A stretch of 21,834 nt of DNA, taken from JBJXGF01 sp046153015. Its GTDB lineage: Bacteria; Actinomycetota; Acidimicrobiia; Acidimicrobiales; CAIXPF01. A program made the position numbers and the translations under genes. Positions 1 to 7,777 of the stretch are shown in pieces (the first letter of the stretch is position 1; every line of letters starts with the position of its first letter). The notes below the pieces were generated by a model. The model was not told the origin of the DNA. It worked only from the letters and a program-made list of their open reading frames with translations, and searched no databases. The stretch covers positions 1 to 21,834 of the forward strand of contig JBJXGF010000355.1 of the NCBI GenBank assembly GCA_046153015.1. Reading direction: 5' to 3'.

Positions 1-58
1 CGAGCGCAGCGAGGCCGGCCGCCGGCGCGAGCGCCAGCGAGCCGGGCGGCGATGGGGT

Positions 59-77
59 CTGGGGGCGCAGCCCCCAG
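59..77. other. Perfect hairpin in repeat copy 1
   Basis: CTGGGGGC, loop GCA, then GCCCCCAG form an uninterrupted 8-bp stem. No T-run follows on either strand, so this is not a classical intrinsic terminator. It could still end transcription of a gene lying left of the window. Confidence 0.6.
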
Positions 78-162
78 CAACAGCAGGGCCGAGCGCAGCA
101 AGGCCGAGCGCAGCGAGGCCGGCCGCCGGCGCGAGCGCCAGCGAGCCGGGCGGCGATGGGGT

Positions 163-181
163 CTGGGGGCGCAGCCCCCAG
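163..181. other. Perfect hairpin in repeat copy 2
   Basis: This is the same 19-base stem-loop as at 59-77, displaced by exactly 104 bases. It lies about 70 bases upstream of the start of the first gene. Confidence 0.6.
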
Positions 182-253
182 CAACAGCAGGGCCGAGCGC
201 AGCGAGGCCGTTCCGGTTCACGGCGGGCCGGCCGCCTCGGCGAGGATGGGGCG

Positions 254-1681
254 ATGCACGAGGTCCACATCGTCGCCCGTGACCTGGCCCAGTTCGCCGC
301 CCTGACCGGCGCCGAGCGGGCCGAATCCGTCGCCGCCAGTGCGGCCCGGGCGCAGCGCCTGCTGCACGGGCGCAGCGTGGTCAACGTCAGCTCCACCGCG
401 GCCGGGGGCGGGGTGGCGGAGATGCTGCACGTGCTGCTCGCCTACGTTCGCGGCGCCGGGATCGACGCCCGCTGGGCGGTGATCGAGGCCGCCGCCCCCT
501 TCTTCACCCTCACCAAACGGCTGCACAACCATCTCTACGGCGGCGTGGGCGACGGCGGCGCCCTCGGGGAGCCCGAGCACCGCCTCTACGGCGAGAGCCT
601 GCGGGCCGAACGGCCCGAGCTGGCCGCCATGACCCGACGGGGCGACGTGGTCGTGCTGCACGACCCGCAGACCGCCGGCCTGGCCGAGTTCGCCGCGTCG
701 CTCGGCTGCCGCGTCGTGTGGCGCTGCCATGTGGGCGTAGACCACCCCAACGACAACAGCCGCCGAGGCTGGGAGTTCTTGCGCCGCTATCTCGAGCCGT
801 TCGTGGACCACTACGTGTTCACCAACGAACGGTTCGCGCCGCCGTGGGCGCCGCCGGAGCGCCGCTCGGTCATCTGGCCCTCGATCGACCCGTTCTCGCC
901 GAAGAACCAGGAGCTCGACCCGGCGAGGGTGCGGGCGATCCTGTCCCACGTGGGGATCCTCGCCGGGAGCGACGCCGAGCGCGATACGAGCTTCGTCCGC
1001 AGCGACGGCTCGCCCGGACGCGTCGAACGCTACTGCGACGTGTTCCGCACCGGACCGCCCGCCGACCCGGACACCCCGCTCGTGGTCCAGGTGTCGCGCT
1101 GGGACAGGATGAAGGACATGTGCGGCGTGATGGAGGCGTTCGCCGCGCACGTGGACTCGGGGCGCACCGCCGAGCTCGTGCTCGCCGGCCCGGTCGTATC
1201 GGCGGTCGCCGACGACCCCGAGGGCGGCGAGGTCCTCCAGCAGTGCTGGGCGGCGTGGCGCCAGCTGCCCCACGCGGTCCGCCGCCGGGTGCAGCTCGTG
1301 TGCCTGCCGATGCACGACCTGGAGGAGAACGCCGCCATCACCAACGCCCTGCAGCGCCACGCCGCGGTGGTCACCCAGAAGAGCCTCGCGGAAGGCTTCG
1401 GCCTCACGGTCGCCGAGGCCATGCTCAAGGGCCGACCGGTCGTCGCCACCGCCGTGGGGGGCCTCGCCGACCAGGTGGTGCACGGCGAGACCGGGCTGCT
1501 CGTGGACGATCCCCATGATCTCGCCACGTTCGGCGCGGCGGTGCGCGGACTGCTCGACGACGAGGAGCTGCGGGCCAGGCTCGGCCGCAACGCTCGCCGC
1601 CGAGCCGTCGAGCTCCACATCGGCGACACCCACCTCGAACGCTGGGTCGAGGTGGTGGCCCGCCTGCTCGACGGGCCCTGA
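254..1681 (+). CDS. treT: TreT-like GT4 glycosyltransferase (trehalose synthase family)
   Basis: The 475-residue protein resembles the trehalose glycosyltransferring synthases, which join a nucleotide-activated glucose to glucose to make trehalose in the cytoplasm. The N-terminal Rossmann half carries NVSSTAAGGGVAEMLH (about residues 44-59), typical of this group, followed by a region ending TLTKRLHNHLYG. The C-terminal half has VVQVSRWDRMKD, the loop QKSLAEGFGLTVAEAMLKGR and PVVATAVGG, the usual GT4 donor-site motifs with the E-x7-E pattern. Length fits the family. The ATG at 254 has a GAGG about 8 bases upstream; the ATG at 246 is out of frame. It is convergent with the next gene, with 7 bases between the stop codons. 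Substrate choice is inferred from resemblance; a related GT4 phosphorylase or synthase is the main alternative. Confidence 0.85.
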   Translation: MHEVHIVARDLAQFAALTGAERAESVAASAARAQRLLHGRSVVNVSSTAAGGGVAEMLHVLLAYVRGAGIDARWAVIEAAAPFFTLTKRLHNHLYGGVGDGGALGEPEHRLYGESLRAERPELAAMTRRGDVVVLHDPQTAGLAEFAASLGCRVVWRCHVGVDHPNDNSRRGWEFLRRYLEPFVDHYVFTNERFAPPWAPPERRSVIWPSIDPFSPKNQELDPARVRAILSHVGILAGSDAERDTSFVRSDGSPGRVERYCDVFRTGPPADPDTPLVVQVSRWDRMKDMCGVMEAFAAHVDSGRTAELVLAGPVVSAVADDPEGGEVLQQCWAAWRQLPHAVRRRVQLVCLPMHDLEENAAITNALQRHAAVVTQKSLAEGFGLTVAEAMLKGRPVVATAVGGLADQVVHGETGLLVDDPHDLATFGAAVRGLLDDEELRARLGRNARRRAVELHIGDTHLERWVEVVARLLDGP

Positions 1682-1688
1682 ACCCCGG

Positions 1689-4600
1689 CTACTGCGCGTA
1701 GATCGAGTAGCGCACCCCCACTCGGGCGGCGGCGAAGGTGCTCGGCCACGTGCCGTAGGCGACGGCGCCGGTGCTCCACATGCCGGCGCCCGCCGGGCCG
1801 GGGTCGTACGCCAGGCCGTTGGCTGTGGGCGAGACGCCGTTCGTGTTGTACACGAGCCAGTAGGCGGTGTCGGCGGCCAGCGCCGCGGAGACGGGCAGGC
1901 TGTTCCAGCTGTTGGCGGTGAGGACGCCCTCGCCGCTCGAGGCCACGAGCGTGCCCGGGGCGCCGCCGGCGTCGGTGTAGATCGCCACCCGGAACCGGTT
2001 GTTCGGCGCCGGCGACACCGCTCCTCGGGCATACACGGACAGGGAGGTGATCGTGCGGGGCGCCGGTCCGTTCACCACCCGAGTGCCGTGCAGCCAGTTG
2101 TTCAGGTGGGTGTCGGTCCCGGCGCCGATCGAGGCGTGGCCGAGCGGCGCGGCCGGCGGCGGCGAGACGCTGGCGGTCGTGAAGGTCACCGTCGACGCCG
2201 CGGCCAGCGCGTTGCCAGCGAGGTCCCGCACACCGCCCGCCCTCAGCGTGGCGGTGTAGGTCGTCTCGGCCGACAGCGCCGCCGCGGGGGTCACCGTGAC
2301 CGTTCGCCGCGCCGCGTCGTAGGCGACGGCGGCCGGCGCCGCCGCGCCGGCGGTGCGCAGCTCGGCCGACGCCGCGCTCACGCTGGCGGGGTCGAGGACT
2401 TCGCTCATCTCGAAGCGCACGACGGCGTCGGTGGGGACGCCGACGGCGCCCGCGGCCGGGGTGACCGACGCGACGGTTGGCGCCGTCGTGTCCGGCGCCG
2501 CGGACCCGTAAGCGGCGCGGTACGCGCCGGGGGCGGCGGCGAAGAACGCGTACTGGACGCCCTTCACCGCCTTCACCGTGAACGGCACGCTCGATCCGCC
2601 GCGGCTGATCGAGCTGAGCGCGCCGGCGGGCCCGGCCAGCGGGAGCATCCCGGTGAGCCCGTTCGCGCCGCCGTTGACCGTGAAGCTCAGCGCGTTGGCG
2701 TCCCAAGCGATCGACGAGAACGTCGAGCTGTTGCGGGCGTCGAGCCATTCGAGCATCTGGCGTCCGGACACGACCGGCACGCCTCGCGTCTTGGCGATCT
2801 CGATGATCTGGTCCGACTGCACCCGGGCGGTGTCCGAGGTGCTGTCGGTGTGCTCGTTGGCGGTGATCACCGTGTAGTAGCCCTCGGCGCCGAACGCCTT
2901 GTCGAGCATCACGTTCACCGCGGCGGCGACGTCGTGGCCGGACTCGTCGGACACCTGCGTGGCCGCCTGGTACACGTCGATGAGGCTGCCGTCGAGGTCG
3001 GCGTAGCGCATCACCATCGCGGAGCCGGTGAAGTAGCCGGGCCGGTTGCGCGTCCAGGAGGCCGGGTAGAAGTAGTAGTCGGTGTCGAACCGGATGCCGT
3101 TGGCCAGCTTGACCTTCGCGTGCGTGGACCAGTCGTCCCATTCCACGCAGTGCGTGCGGGTGCTGTCCGGGTTGCGCAGACCGGGCCAGAAGGCGCGGAA
3201 CTGCGCCGTCTGGCTCGCGTAGATGTCGGCCAGGTTCTGCGGCGAGCCCCACGGCGCGCAGTTGGTGGTGATGTGCACGCCCACCTCGAAGCCCTGGGCC
3301 TCGTAGGCGAGGGCCTGCGCGGTGGTCAGCGTCGGGTACTCGGTGTTCGCGAACGGGAACAGATAGGAGCTGCTGCGGATGCACTCCCAGTTCGCCACGT
3401 TGCACCCCAGCGGGCTCTTCGCCAGGTAGTCGTTGAAGCGGGGGGCGGTGCCGCCGGTGGCGTGATCGTCCCCGGTCATCACGATCACCGCCTTGTGGTC
3501 ACGTGGGAAGTACCAGAAGCGGGGGAGCGGCTTGCGGGCCCCTGCGGCGAGGGTGACCACGTTGGCGAGCAGACGCTGCTGCTCGTCGGCGATCGGGATC
3601 AGCGCCTTCGAGAGGTCGTTCCAGTCGGGGTCGCCGTTGGCGCCGAAGAACATCTCGCTGGCTTCGTAGCCGTCGACGCCGTCCACGTTGCGCCCGGCCC
3701 AGGCCGGGTTCCCCTGCCTGGTCAGCACGACCGAGCGGGCCAGGTCGTAGGTGAAGGCAACGGCCCGGCCGCCGTTGGGGCCGACCTCTCGAGTGGTGAC
3801 CGCGGGGTGCGCGGTGGCCGTCGTCGCGTTGGCGTAGAGGGTGGCGAGCGCGGCGGCGCCGTTGAGCGTGTACCGGTCTGCGGGCCCGTGGTACTGGATG
3901 GTCTCGCCGACGAGGCCGGCCCCGGGCGCGCTGGCGGTGTCGATCCGCAGATACGTGTCGCTCTGCGTGCCGCCGGCGTCGGCCAGGCCGAACAGCCCGG
4001 CCAGGCGCTTGTCGGGCCGCATGGCGATCAGCCGTCCGCCGCCGTTCACCCAGCTCGTCAGCAGCGTCGCCTGTGCGGCGCTGAGCGGCATCTCGCCGAG
4101 GATCACCACGTCGAAGCTGTTCAAGACGGCCGCGTCGAGCTCGTCGAGGTTCCGGGCGGAGTACGCGTTGAGACCCTCGGCGGTGAGGATCTCGGTGAGG
4201 TACCGGGTGAACGGGTTGCCCGGGTGGGTGACGACGAGGATCGGCGTGGTCGTCGACGGCGGAGGAGGCGGGGGAGGAGGCGGGGGAGGAGGCGGGGGGG
4301 CGTTGTTCACCGTGACGCCTGCGGTGGCGGTGGCGGTGACGCCGGCGGCGTTGCGGGCCACCGCGCTGAGCGTGTGGGGCCCGTTCGCCGCGGCGGTGGT
4401 GTCCCAGCTCACCGAGAACGGCGGCGAGGCGTCCTCCGCGCCCAGGTCGGCCCCGTCGAGCTTGAACTGCACGGCCGCGGCGTTGGCCGCCGCGGCGGTC
4501 ACCGTCTGGCCGCCGGACAGGACGGCGCCGTCGGCGGGGGCGGTGAGGGTGACGGTGGGCGCCGCGGCGTCGTTCTGCAAGGTCACGGTCACCGGTGCGC

Positions 4601-5402
4601 TGGCGGTGGTGTCGCCTGCGCTGTTGCGGGCCACTGCGCTCAGCGTGTACTGGCCGTTGGCCAGCCCTGTCGTGTCCCAGCTCGACGAGAAGGGCGGGGC
4701 GGCGTCCTCCGCTCCGAGGTTGTCCGCACCCAGCTTGAACTGCACCGCAACGGCGTTGGTCGCCGCCGCAGTGAGGGTGGCGACGCCGCTCACGGTCGCG
4801 CCGCTCAGCGGCGCCGTGAGCGAAACCGTCGGCGCCGGCGCGCCGCCCGTCTCGTAGGTGGCGAAGATCGAGAAGGTGAACGCCGCCCGGGCGGACGCGC
4901 CAAACTCGGCCGGCCAGGTCCCGAACGGGACGGTGCCCGAGCTCCAACCGCCCGTGCCCCCGGCGGCGTAGCGGAGGTTGTTCAGCTGCGGGTCGGGCCC
5001 GTTGGTGTTGTACATCAGCCAGTAGGCGGTGTTCGGCGCCAGCGTGGCCGTGATCGGAATGGTGTTGGCGCTGTCGCCCACCAACGCGCCGGTGGCGCTG
5101 CGGGCCACCAGGGCGCCGGGCGCCCCAGCCGAGTCGCGGTAGATCGCCGTCTGGTAGCTGTTGTTCGGCGCCGTGCCGACCGGACCGACGAACACGGTCA
5201 TGCTAGTCACCGTGCCGCCGGCGGCCCCGGTGGTGAAACGCGAGCCGTTCATGTGGTGGGCGTCGTAGCTGTCGGTGAGCGGACCCGCGGCGGTGCTGCC
5301 CAACGTGATCGTCGCCGCCGCCGCGGGAGCGCTCCGGGGGAGCTGTGCGCCGATCATGGCCAACAGCGCCAGGCCGGCCGCCGCCAAGTGCTTTACCGAC
5401 AT
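1689..5402 (-). CDS. Large secreted modular protein with ThuA-like and NodB-like (polysaccharide deacetylase) regions
   Basis: This encodes 1237 residues from the ATG at 5402. A signal peptide (LAAAGLALLAMIGAQL core, AAA-type cleavage near residue 30) implies export. In order I see: a beta-rich module at about 31-180; two Ig-like repeats at about 186-360, each starting APTV-LTAP and containing VQFKL and SWDTT; 14 consecutive prolines near 368-381; a ThuA-like or glutamine-amidotransferase-like region at about 387-600 (PILVVTHPG, DVVILGEMP, VNGGGRLIAMRP); a NodB-like region at about 635-900 with MTGDDH near 642, VGVHITTN near 709 and HCVEWDDW; a Big_5/SbsA-like Ig domain at about 970-1075; and a C-terminal module resembling the N-terminal one. 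The DD and His motifs suggest a metal-dependent deacetylase fold acting on an extracellular glycan; substrate and activity are inferred. The frame stays open upstream to 5648, but that Arg-rich stretch is not signal-like. Confidence 0.85.
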   Translation of the reverse strand: MSVKHLAAAGLALLAMIGAQLPRSAPAAAATITLGSTAAGPLTDSYDAHHMNGSRFTTGAAGGTVTSMTVFVGPVGTAPNNSYQTAIYRDSAGAPGALVARSATGALVGDSANTIPITATLAPNTAYWLMYNTNGPDPQLNNLRYAAGGTGGWSSGTVPFGTWPAEFGASARAAFTFSIFATYETGGAPAPTVSLTAPLSGATVSGVATLTAAATNAVAVQFKLGADNLGAEDAAPPFSSSWDTTGLANGQYTLSAVARNSAGDTTASAPVTVTLQNDAAAPTVTLTAPADGAVLSGGQTVTAAAANAAAVQFKLDGADLGAEDASPPFSVSWDTTAAANGPHTLSAVARNAAGVTATATAGVTVNNAPPPPPPPPPPPPPPSTTTPILVVTHPGNPFTRYLTEILTAEGLNAYSARNLDELDAAVLNSFDVVILGEMPLSAAQATLLTSWVNGGGRLIAMRPDKRLAGLFGLADAGGTQSDTYLRIDTASAPGAGLVGETIQYHGPADRYTLNGAAALATLYANATTATAHPAVTTREVGPNGGRAVAFTYDLARSVVLTRQGNPAWAGRNVDGVDGYEASEMFFGANGDPDWNDLSKALIPIADEQQRLLANVVTLAAGARKPLPRFWYFPRDHKAVIVMTGDDHATGGTAPRFNDYLAKSPLGCNVANWECIRSSSYLFPFANTEYPTLTTAQALAYEAQGFEVGVHITTNCAPWGSPQNLADIYASQTAQFRAFWPGLRNPDSTRTHCVEWDDWSTHAKVKLANGIRFDTDYYFYPASWTRNRPGYFTGSAMVMRYADLDGSLIDVYQAATQVSDESGHDVAAAVNVMLDKAFGAEGYYTVITANEHTDSTSDTARVQSDQIIEIAKTRGVPVVSGRQMLEWLDARNSSTFSSIAWDANALSFTVNGGANGLTGMLPLAGPAGALSSISRGGSSVPFTVKAVKGVQYAFFAAAPGAYRAAYGSAAPDTTAPTVASVTPAAGAVGVPTDAVVRFEMSEVLDPASVSAASAELRTAGAAAPAAVAYDAARRTVTVTPAAALSAETTYTATLRAGGVRDLAGNALAAASTVTFTTASVSPPPAAPLGHASIGAGTDTHLNNWLHGTRVVNGPAPRTITSLSVYARGAVSPAPNNRFRVAIYTDAGGAPGTLVASSGEGVLTANSWNSLPVSAALAADTAYWLVYNTNGVSPTANGLAYDPGPAGAGMWSTGAVAYGTWPSTFAAARVGVRYSIYAQ

Positions 5403-5411
5403 TTCCGTCCG

Positions 5412-5416
5412 CCTCC
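5412..5416 (-). promoter_or_regulatory. Shine-Dalgarno site deciding the start of the secreted protein
   Basis: On the minus strand GGAGG lies 9 bases before the ATG at 5402-5400. The signal peptide begins directly at that ATG. This is why the 82-residue upstream extension of the open frame is rejected. Confidence 0.75.
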
Positions 5417-5599
5417 GTGGGTTGCTCGGCGCCGTCGGGCCCCGCCAGGCTCGACGCCTACGCTCCACCCGCCCCGCGGCGCATGCCGGGCGCGGGTCGG
5501 GCGCGTCGATCCGACCAACCTTCACGTCGGCCGGGCGCCCAATCGAGGGGATCTGTGGCCCACGGTTGCGGCGCCGGCCGCGAGGGGTACGGGTGGACG

Positions 5600-5908
5600 G
5601 TGACCGAGCAGCAGCCGTCCGCGGCGCCCGCCAGCCCGCCGGCCTCACGAGACGAACCGCCGCCGCCGCCGACCGAGCGCGAGACGGGCAGCGACGCCTT
5701 CGTGCCGGTGGAAGGGGACGACACCCGATCGCTGCGCGAACGCGGCCCGCTCCTCGACGCCGAGGGGGACGACATCCGCGAGTACACCGGGGAGCCGGTG
5801 GAGACCGACCAGGGCGTGGTCATCCCCCAGCAGCAGAACGTGGGGCCGGGCAACCAGGCGGGCGGAGGCGAGTATCCCGATCCGCGGACCCCGCCCACAC
5901 AACGCTGA
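5600..5908 (+). CDS. Small acidic, proline-rich hypothetical protein
   Basis: I do not recognise a named family. From the GTG at 5600 the product is 102 residues: a Pro/Ala/Glu-rich, probably disordered N-terminus (about 1-30), then an acidic segment with FVPVEGDD, GPLLDAEGDDIREYTGEPVE and a C-terminal part VIPQQQNVGPGNQAGGGEYP. The latter half looks conserved in style rather than random translation, with repeated D/E pairs and a Gly-rich turn. GAGGGG at 5582-5587 could be a ribosome site, although 12 bases of spacing is long. There is no signal peptide or membrane segment. The open frame continues upstream into Arg/Pro-rich sequence that looks non-coding. It is divergent from the secreted protein and convergent with the bifunctional nuclease gene, with 10 bases between stops. 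Confidence 0.6.
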   Translation: MTEQQPSAAPASPPASRDEPPPPPTERETGSDAFVPVEGDDTRSLRERGPLLDAEGDDIREYTGEPVETDQGVVIPQQQNVGPGNQAGGGEYPDPRTPPTQR

Positions 5909-5922
5909 ACGGGCCGGCTCAG
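5905..5922. terminator. Gene-end dyad shared by convergent genes (weak)
   Basis: CTGA-N10-TCAG contains both stop codons of the convergent pair: TGA at 5906-5908 on the plus strand and the complement of TGA at 5919-5921. Only 4 bp pair outside a GC-rich centre, so termination activity is uncertain. It matches the spacing of similar elements at 11280 and 16699. Confidence 0.35.
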
Positions 5923-6524
5923 ACCGCCGGGCCGGGTGCGTCTCCGGGTTCGTCTCCATCGCCCGTGCCGCCGTCGTCGTCGCCGGGCTGCGCTGCGGTC
6001 GGCGGGTGAACGCTGCCGCCGGTGTCGGTCAGGAACTCGGCGGGATCGAGGTCGTCGAGGAACGCCCGGAACTCGTCGACCGCGGCGTCGATCGACGCCT
6101 CGTCGGGCCCCTCGAGGTCTCCCAGCACGGACGCGCCGGCCTCGTCGAGCACGGCCTCGCTCACGAACAGCGGGGCGCCGAGCCGCACGGCGAGCGCGAT
6201 CGCGTCGGAGGGGCGGGTGTCGAGACGATGCTCGCCGAGTGGGCCGTGCATGGCGATGCGGGCCAGGAACGCGCCCTCGGCCAGGTCGGTGATCTCGACG
6301 GCGTCGAGCTCCACGTGGAGGCTGCGGATCATCTCCGCCATCAGGTCATGGGTGAGCGGCCGGGGCGGCGTCACGCCCCCAACGGCAACTGCGATCGCCG
6401 CCGCCTCGACGCCGCCGATGAAGATCGGCAGCAGCCGATGCGGCGCGTCTCGCTCGCGCAGCAGCACGATCGGCGCGCCCGAGGCGCCTTCCATCGCCAG
6501 CCCGGCCAAGTCGACGCGCTTCAT
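5919..6524 (-). CDS. Bifunctional nuclease (BFN/DUF151) family protein
   Basis: The 201-residue product begins MKRVDLAGLAMEG. It carries the family hallmarks PIVLLRERDAPHRLLPIFIGGVEAAAIA (about residues 18-43), a PLTHDLM segment near 55, and the RPSDAIALAVRLGAPLFVSEAVLDEAG block (about 100-125). Members have been linked to nuclease activity and are widespread in Actinobacteria and plants; the physiological role is poorly fixed. The acidic C-terminal tail, rich in Asp/Gly/Pro (about 170-201), follows the conserved domain and is likely disordered. The ATG at 6524 was chosen because the conserved domain starts there; the only nearby purine-rich site, GAGGGG, sits very close to the ATG. It is the last gene of the five-gene minus-strand run, 50 bases after the ABC permease. 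Confidence 0.85.
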   Translation of the reverse strand: MKRVDLAGLAMEGASGAPIVLLRERDAPHRLLPIFIGGVEAAAIAVAVGGVTPPRPLTHDLMAEMIRSLHVELDAVEITDLAEGAFLARIAMHGPLGEHRLDTRPSDAIALAVRLGAPLFVSEAVLDEAGASVLGDLEGPDEASIDAAVDEFRAFLDDLDPAEFLTDTGGSVHPPTAAQPGDDDGGTGDGDEPGDAPGPAV

Positions 6525-6574
6525 ACCCCTCGACTGTAGTAGCACCACGCCAAGAAAACCTGAGTCGATCTGTG

Positions 6575-7777
6575 TCAGATAACCGGATCCGCTGAACCGA
6601 CCGGCGGCCGGCGCCAGACCTGGCGCAGCTTGAGGGCGGGCCCGGTGTGGAGGATGGCGTTGGCGTACACCCGGCCGCCGATGCCGACCAGCGCGGCGAT
6701 CGCCGCCAGCGTGAGCCCCGCCGCCGCGACGGGCTCCCACCAGGCCACAGCACCCATCGCCACGCGGCTCGGCATGGCGAACGGCGCGGTCGGCGGCACG
6801 AACGACGCCGCCACCGCCCACACGCTGTCGGGGCGGCCCACCGCGAGGAACGAGGCCCAATAGCCGGCGATGAGCACCACCGTGACGGGGCCGGCTGCGC
6901 TCTGGGCGTCCTCGCTGCGCGAGGCGAGCGAGCCGAGCGCGCCGTAGACCATGGCAAAGAGTGCGTAGCCGAGCACGAACCACACCACGGCCCACGCCAG
7001 CACCGCGCCGCGGGCAGCAGGCAGATCGAGGTCATCGACCGTGCTGGTGGCCACCAGCGCAGCCAGCGCCGTGATCGCCACCTGCCCCAGGCCGAGCAGG
7101 CCGATGCCGAGCACCTTCCCGGCGAGCAGCGTTCGGGGGCGGATGCGGGCGAGGAGCACCTCCACCACCCGGCTCGCCTTCTCCTCCACCACCCCGATCA
7201 GCACCAGGTTGCCGAACGTGGCGATGACCATGAGCAGCACCACGTTCATGAACAGCGCCGCCGTCTCGTCGTCAGCGCTCCGGCCGGCCACGCCGCCGAG
7301 CTGGACGTTCTCCACCGGGACCGGTGCGACGAGCTCGGCCAGCGTCGCGGCGCCGATCCCCGCCGCGGCGGCCCGCTCGAGGGTGGCGGTGAGCTGGATC
7401 GCGCCGACGACCACGGCGCGCAGCTGCTCGTCGGGTTGGCGACGCCATTCGAGCAGGCCGGCGTCGACCACCAGCACGTCGAGCCGGCCGGCGCGCACCG
7501 CCTCTTCGCCGGCTGCGGTCGAGTCGAGGCGCTCGATGCGCACGACCAGGCCGAGCGCCTCGCCCTGAGTCTGGATGGCCTCACCCAGCCCGTCGGGCGT
7601 CGCGCCCACGAGCCCGACGTCCGCTCGGCCGCCCCCGCCGCTGAGCAGCGAGGGCAGGGCGACGACCGCCGCCACCACGAGCGCCATCACGACCAGCGAC
7701 GCCCGAAACGCGCGGGACCGGCTCCGCTCGCGCAGCTCACGGACGGCCACGAGCCACACGGCGCCCGCTCCGCTCAC
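6575..7777 (-). CDS. ABC-2 type exporter permease (NatB-like)
   Basis: This is a 400-residue membrane protein with one N-terminal transmembrane helix (about 18-40, VVMALVVAAVVALPSLL), a long extracytoplasmic domain (about 45-180) and about five C-terminal helices (NVVLLMVIATFGNLVLIGVV; LGIGLLGLGQVAITALAALV; VLAWAVVWFVLGYALF; VTVVLIAGYWASFLAV; LTLAAIAALVGIGG). The sequence VVEEKASRVVEVLLARIRP just after the first helix of the C-terminal block is characteristic of NatB-type sodium or drug exporter permeases. The GTG start at 7777 overlaps the TGA of the ATPase gene in GTGA, which argues for translational coupling and one complex. The transported substrate cannot be read from the sequence. The open frame continues upstream, but that part is a shadow of the ATPase gene. 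Confidence 0.88.
   Translation of the reverse strand: MSGAGAVWLVAVRELRERSRSRAFRASLVVMALVVAAVVALPSLLSGGGGRADVGLVGATPDGLGEAIQTQGEALGLVVRIERLDSTAAGEEAVRAGRLDVLVVDAGLLEWRRQPDEQLRAVVVGAIQLTATLERAAAAGIGAATLAELVAPVPVENVQLGGVAGRSADDETAALFMNVVLLMVIATFGNLVLIGVVEEKASRVVEVLLARIRPRTLLAGKVLGIGLLGLGQVAITALAALVATSTVDDLDLPAARGAVLAWAVVWFVLGYALFAMVYGALGSLASRSEDAQSAAGPVTVVLIAGYWASFLAVGRPDSVWAVAASFVPPTAPFAMPSRVAMGAVAWWEPVAAAGLTLAAIAALVGIGGRVYANAILHTGPALKLRQVWRRPPVGSADPVI

Larger units (their letters stand above)
1..209. repeat. Tandem 104-bp GC-rich repeat, two copies plus a partial third
   Basis: Bases 1-104 recur at 105-208 with the same order of elements; the comparison is exact wherever I checked it. A third copy starts near 194 and diverges after about 16 bases. 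Each unit holds a 15-base element, CGAGCGCAGCRAGGC, used once or twice, a GC-rich spacer and a perfect hairpin. The repeat touches the left edge of the window, so the array may continue outside. It ends about 45 bases before the first gene. It could be an intergenic repeat family or the low-complexity 3' end of an upstream gene; the window does not decide. Confidence 0.85.

Noticed and set aside
52..282. 76-residue plus-strand frame in the left repeat
   Set aside because: It only translates the tandem repeat into Arg/Glu/Ser-rich sequence and has no start context; it may be the tail of an outside gene but cannot be shown.
218..3405. Long minus-strand frames across the trehalose synthase gene (218-2032 and 1030-3405)
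   Set aside because: The composition is Arg/Ala/Pro-rich, motifs are absent, and the plus-strand GT4 protein or the true minus-strand frame explains the same DNA.
4258..4300. G-rich tandem run of 12-base units
   Set aside because: On the coding strand it reads CCC-CCG-CCT-CCT repeats, the 14-proline linker of the secreted protein. It is coding microsatellite-like sequence rather than a regulatory repeat.
3499..4947. Alternative frames over the middle of the secreted protein (3499-4947 minus, 3841-4857 plus)
   Set aside because: They are shadows of the Ig-like and ThuA-like coding region; Arg-rich or Gly-run translations without motifs.
1515..5603. Plus-strand open frame of 1362 codons
   Set aside because: It is antisense to the secreted protein, rich in Arg/Gly/Val with no domains, and arises from GC-rich third positions. 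The minus-strand reading has a signal peptide and clear domains.
5403..5648. 82-residue N-terminal extension of the secreted protein
   Set aside because: Arg/Pro-rich, precedes a good signal peptide, and a GGAGG site supports the internal ATG.
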